Shown here piece after piece: positions 61,096-64,000 of a stretch of DNA of 64,000 bases. Source of the stretch: UBA9732 sp963621975 (lineage in GTDB: Bacteria; Spirochaetota; Spirochaetia; Sphaerochaetales; Sphaerochaetaceae). Positions within the stretch are counted from its first letter, which is position 1; each line of letters opens with the position of its first letter. Under the pieces are notes generated by a model. The model was not told the DNA's origin. It saw only the letters and a list, made by a program, of their open reading frames with translations, and made no database searches. The stretch spans positions 124,001 through 188,000 of the forward strand of contig CAVFGI010000001.1 of NCBI GenBank assembly GCA_963621975.1, given 5' to 3'. Position numbers and translations under genes: made by a program.

Positions 61096-62594
61096 GTAGC
61101 ATTCTCCTTTTTACTATCTCTAATTGACTTAACATTGGCGTACAAAGCATACAACATTGAAACAATTGAGAGAATCATAAATATGCAACTAATTGGACTT
61201 GTAAAGAATACGCCCCAGTTGTTTCCAGATAGAATAAGAGCTCTATCTAGGTTTTCTTCTGCCATAGAACCAAGTATCAAACCAAGAACTAAAGGAGCGC
61301 CTGGGTAACCAAATTGCTTGAAGACATATCCAATTACACCAAAGACAACAGCAATTAAAATATCCAAAACATTAGTTGCATTGGAGAATGCTCCAATAAT
61401 ACAAAGTATAGCTACAATTGGCATAAGTAACGTTCTTGAAATCTTTAGAATTAATGGAGAGAACTTTGCACATCCAATTCCCATTGCAAGCATTAAGAAT
61501 TGAATTACAAACATGCCAGCAAAAATTGCATAAACAATGTCTGGACTTTCATTAAAAAGTTGTGGACCTGGTTTAACACCAATTAGGGTTAATGCTCCAA
61601 GCATAACAGAAGTAACAACGTCTCCAGGAACACCAAGGCATAGCATTGGAATCAATGCACCACCAGTTGTACCATTGTTAGAAGCTTCTGGAGCTGCTAC
61701 ACCTTCAAGAGCACCATTACCAAACTGTTCTTTCTTCTTTGATAAACGTTTTGCAACCTGATATGCAATAAAACAAGAAATTGAACCACCTGTTCCAGGA
61801 ATAATTCCAATGAAGACTCCAATTACTGCACCAACTATTGCAGCAAGTGCAAATCCTTTGAAATCTACCCAAGTAGGAAGAACTCTACCAATCTTTTTGG
61901 CAGTAAGTTTTCCTTTATTGTCCCCTTTTGTGGCTGATTGCATGAAGAATTCGCTTAATGCAAAGACTCCAATGAGAACTGAAAGTAATGGAATACCTCT
62001 CATTAGCTTATAATTACCAAAAGTAAATCGGTCTATACCCATAAGTTTATCAACACCAATTGTGGAGATGAGTAGACCAAGCATTCCAGATATAATGCCC
62101 TTGATTGGATCCTTGCCTGTACTTGCCATAATAGTGAGTCCAAAGAAGGATAATGCAAAGTAATCAGCTGCCTTGAAATTTAAGGCAATCTTTGCAAGTT
62201 GTGGTGCTATAAGAATTAAACAAATTGTTGAGATTAGTCCACCTAAGAAAGATGACACAGCAGAAACGCCTAATGCTTTACCTGCCTTACCCTGTTTACA
62301 AAGTGGATACCCATCCAAAACCGTGGCAGATGCAGACGGTGTGCCAGGGGTGTTAATCAAGATTGCAGCAATTGATCCACCATACATAGAACCACAGAAA
62401 AGACCGCATAGCATTACTAGGGCCTGTGATGCTTCCATCTTATAGACAAGAGGAAGAAGCAATATTATACCAGTAGAGCCTGAAAGGCCTGGAAGTGAAC
62501 CAATGATAGTTCCAACTAGAGTGCCAAAAACAGCTAAAAGGAAGGTAAATGGTTGAAATACATTTGCAAAACCTTGCATTAAATAACTAAACAT
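61089..62594 (-). CDS. tctA: Tripartite tricarboxylate transporter large membrane subunit TctA
   Basis: A 501-residue membrane protein with about twelve spans, the main subunit of a TTT-family secondary transporter driven by an ion gradient. Hallmarks: GSLPGLSGSTGIILLLPL and LINTPGTPSASATVLDGYPL near the N-terminus, and GIIPGTGGSISCFIAYQ in the middle, the second copy of the loop motif. AGGAGG precedes the start on the minus strand. It lies between tctB and the M24 gene. The class takes up citrate, other carboxylates or phthalate-like acids; the substrate here is unknown. Confidence 0.93.
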   Translation of the reverse strand: MFSYLMQGFANVFQPFTFLLAVFGTLVGTIIGSLPGLSGSTGIILLLPLVYKMEASQALVMLCGLFCGSMYGGSIAAILINTPGTPSASATVLDGYPLCKQGKAGKALGVSAVSSFLGGLISTICLILIAPQLAKIALNFKAADYFALSFFGLTIMASTGKDPIKGIISGMLGLLISTIGVDKLMGIDRFTFGNYKLMRGIPLLSVLIGVFALSEFFMQSATKGDNKGKLTAKKIGRVLPTWVDFKGFALAAIVGAVIGVFIGIIPGTGGSISCFIAYQVAKRLSKKKEQFGNGALEGVAAPEASNNGTTGGALIPMLCLGVPGDVVTSVMLGALTLIGVKPGPQLFNESPDIVYAIFAGMFVIQFLMLAMGIGCAKFSPLILKISRTLLMPIVAILCIIGAFSNATNVLDILIAVVFGVIGYVFKQFGYPGAPLVLGLILGSMAEENLDRALILSGNNWGVFFTSPISCIFMILSIVSMLYALYANVKSIRDSKKENATC

Positions 62595-62604
62595 CTCAAC
62601 CTCC

Positions 62605-63102
62605 TTAACCTAAGATGCCAGATGGCAACATTACTAAGAAAACTTTTGTAAACAAGAAATAGAGGGCAGTTGTAAAGACAACGCTAAAAACTACAGCTTT
62701 AATTTTATTCTTGTAACCAAAGAAACAAATTGCAAAAAACAAATATATTGGAGCAACAAGTGGGAATCCAACTGGTTTCATAAGTTTATACAACAAATAT
62801 GTTGCAAAAACCATGATAACAACTCTTAACAGTCCCCTTTTGTTGATATTTTCTACATCTACAATAGGAATTCCTTTAACCAAAAGGATACATTTAATAA
62901 TTTGAACAATTCCCAAGAAAAACAAAATAATACAAATAAATTGAGGATAAACGCCAGGACCTATTCCTTGTGTTTTTGTGGGTAGTGCAAGTGACTCTAC
63001 ATAAAAGATTACTGCAATTGCAATTATAACAAGTGCAATGATAAAGTCAGCTGCCACTTTTGTATTTTTCACAAGAAAGCTTTTTTTCTCTTTCTCTTCC
63101 AT
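62605..63102 (-). CDS. tctB: Tripartite tricarboxylate transporter small membrane subunit TctB
   Basis: A 165-residue membrane protein with four predicted spans (AADFIIALVIIAIAVIFYV, VYPQFICIILFFLGIVQIIKC, and two more C-terminal). This is the TctB pattern of low sequence conservation. TQGIGPGVYPQFI is the family-like N-terminal segment. I chose ATG 63102 because AGGAGGAAG lies directly upstream; the longer frame to 63141 starts in a different sequence context. It lies between the binding protein gene and tctA. Confidence 0.85.
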   Translation of the reverse strand: MEEKEKKSFLVKNTKVAADFIIALVIIAIAVIFYVESLALPTKTQGIGPGVYPQFICIILFFLGIVQIIKCILLVKGIPIVDVENINKRGLLRVVIMVFATYLLYKLMKPVGFPLVAPIYLFFAICFFGYKNKIKAVVFSVVFTTALYFLFTKVFLVMLPSGILG

Positions 63103-63165
63103 ACCTTCCTCCTGTAGGTATAAGGTGGCCGATTTCATCAAGAAATCGGCCTAAAACTTTTTACA

Positions 63166-64000
63166 TTAGAAGCCTTTTGCTTCAACAAGATTCTTGTACA
63201 TTACATCCTGTTCGTGGAGGAATGCATCTGTTTCTGCAGGATTCTTATAGACAACTTCTACACACTGACTTGTCATTTGTTCAATAAACGTTGGATCTTC
63301 AACACACTCTTTAATGATAGCAGCAAGTTTCTCAACTACGCTTTGTGGTGTGTTTGGAGGACATACAACAACTCTCCATTGAGGAAGAACAACATTAACT
63401 CCACATTCAATTCCAGTTGGAACATCTGGGAATGCACTATAGCGTTCTTTAGCAAAGACAGCCAAAATTCTAAGTTGTCCGTTTTCAACGTTTGTGATAC
63501 CTTCTGGAGCATTTGCCATGACGCAGTCAACTTGGTTGGAAAGAAGACCTGTAATAGCCGGACCACCGCCTGAGAATGGAACATGTGTGAACTCAAGACC
63601 TGCTGCATCTTCAAACAAAAGAGCTGCCATGTGGTTTCCACCCTGTGCACCAGCATTACCCATTGTTACTTTTCCAGGATTTGCTTTTGCATAGTCAATG
63701 AAATCCTGAAGAGTCTGGAATGGAGAATCCACATTTACAACAAGGTAATTGTAAGAAGCAACAATTTGACATACAGCTGTGAAAGTATCGGCACCAGTTA
63801 CAGGAACATCTGAAAGATGAGTCTTTGTAAGAGAAGCGTTATTCCAGTGCATGATTGAATATCCATCAGCTGAAGCATCCATAAATTCAATAGCACCTGT
63901 AATGCCAGAAGCACCAGGAACATTTTTAATAATCATTGCTTGACCATTTGCATACTTTGGAAATACTGCAGCAAGAGCTCTAAAAACAACGTCTCCACCA
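63166..64000 (-). CDS. tctC: Tripartite tricarboxylate transporter solute-binding protein TctC (partial)
   Basis: The binding protein of the TTT system. The frame is open to the right edge, where GGDVVFRALAAVFPKYANGQ is visible, so the signal peptide and start lie outside the window. The Bug/TctC pattern continues with NVPGASGITGAIEFMDASADGY, then the carboxylate-binding region FAKEPGKVTMGNAGAQGGNHMA-type segment (residues KANPGKVTMGNAGAQGG). The C-terminal PNTPQSVVEKLAAIIKE is typical. It is the first of the operon tctC-tctB-tctA-M24. The ligand is unknown; most characterised members bind di- or tricarboxylates or aromatic acids. Confidence 0.9.
   Translation of the reverse strand, partial: GGDVVFRALAAVFPKYANGQAMIIKNVPGASGITGAIEFMDASADGYSIMHWNNASLTKTHLSDVPVTGADTFTAVCQIVASYNYLVVNVDSPFQTLQDFIDYAKANPGKVTMGNAGAQGGNHMAALLFEDAAGLEFTHVPFSGGGPAITGLLSNQVDCVMANAPEGITNVENGQLRILAVFAKERYSAFPDVPTGIECGVNVVLPQWRVVVCPPNTPQSVVEKLAAIIKECVEDPTFIEQMTSQCVEVVYKNPAETDAFLHEQDVMYKNLVEAKGF

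Noticed and set aside
1..64000. CRISPR arrays, tRNA, rRNA and insertion sequences
   Set aside because: I looked for regularly spaced repeats, T-loop motifs with CCA ends and transposase-like frames and found none convincing.

Overview
The window looks like chromosome from a low-GC, host-associated spirochaete, most likely near the Sphaerochaetales (inference). The evidence is a long GreA with a large N-terminal part, a tamB-bamA-mutS order like that of treponemes, a cmk-rpsA-TPR cluster, BMP-family nucleoside transporters, and a reduced division cluster whose FtsW has lost its catalytic signature. The bamA and tamB genes indicate a double-membrane cell. I found no phage, insertion sequence, CRISPR array, rRNA or tRNA gene.

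Layout. 1-3.8 kb: the end of a 2-oxoacid (acetoin or pyruvate type) dehydrogenase operon (E1-beta partial, E2, E3) plus a short-chain dehydrogenase. 3.8-10.3 kb: a UgpA/UgpE/UgpB-like importer bracketed by two hairpins with the same stem sequence, followed by three hydrolases (NPP-type phosphodiesterase, calcineurin-like phosphoesterase, exported metallo-beta-lactamase fold). No ATPase is encoded there. 10.4-15.3 kb: a complete BMP-type nucleoside ABC system with an internal terminator after the binding-protein gene. 15.4-23.4 kb: mraZ-rsmH-ftsL-like-ftsW-ftsQ-ftsA-ftsZ-xerC-xth, with no Mur ligase or penicillin-binding protein gene. 23.5-27.5 kb: a membrane protein, a CYTH protein and a FecCD-type metal-chelate/cobalamin importer. 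27.5-36.4 kb: RNase HI and a nucleotide-salvage neighbourhood (upp, adk, a second BMP protein, its likely convergent ATPase/permease operon, tmk). 36.4-47 kb: outer-membrane biogenesis (tamB, bamA), mutS and comF. 47-58 kb: greA, rpe, dtd, recA, scpA, scpB, rluB, cmk, rpsA, a TPR protein and a lipoprotein. 58-64 kb: an alkaline-phosphatase-superfamily protein, a repeat-bearing intergenic region, a TerB-like protein and a tripartite tricarboxylate transporter operon coupled to an M24-fold protein that lacks most metal ligands.

How it fits together. The organism appears to scavenge nucleosides, phosphodiesters, carboxylates and metal chelates. Two separate loci, the second BMP binding-protein gene and the nucleoside ABC operon facing it, share a 17-bp upstream motif, which suggests co-regulation of one transporter. 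Several genes have no Shine-Dalgarno sequence and carry a -10-like hexamer 6-8 nt before the ATG, which suggests leaderless mRNAs. The most notable item is the FtsW homologue, which keeps the fold signature but has Arg where SEDS glycosyltransferases have the essential Asp.
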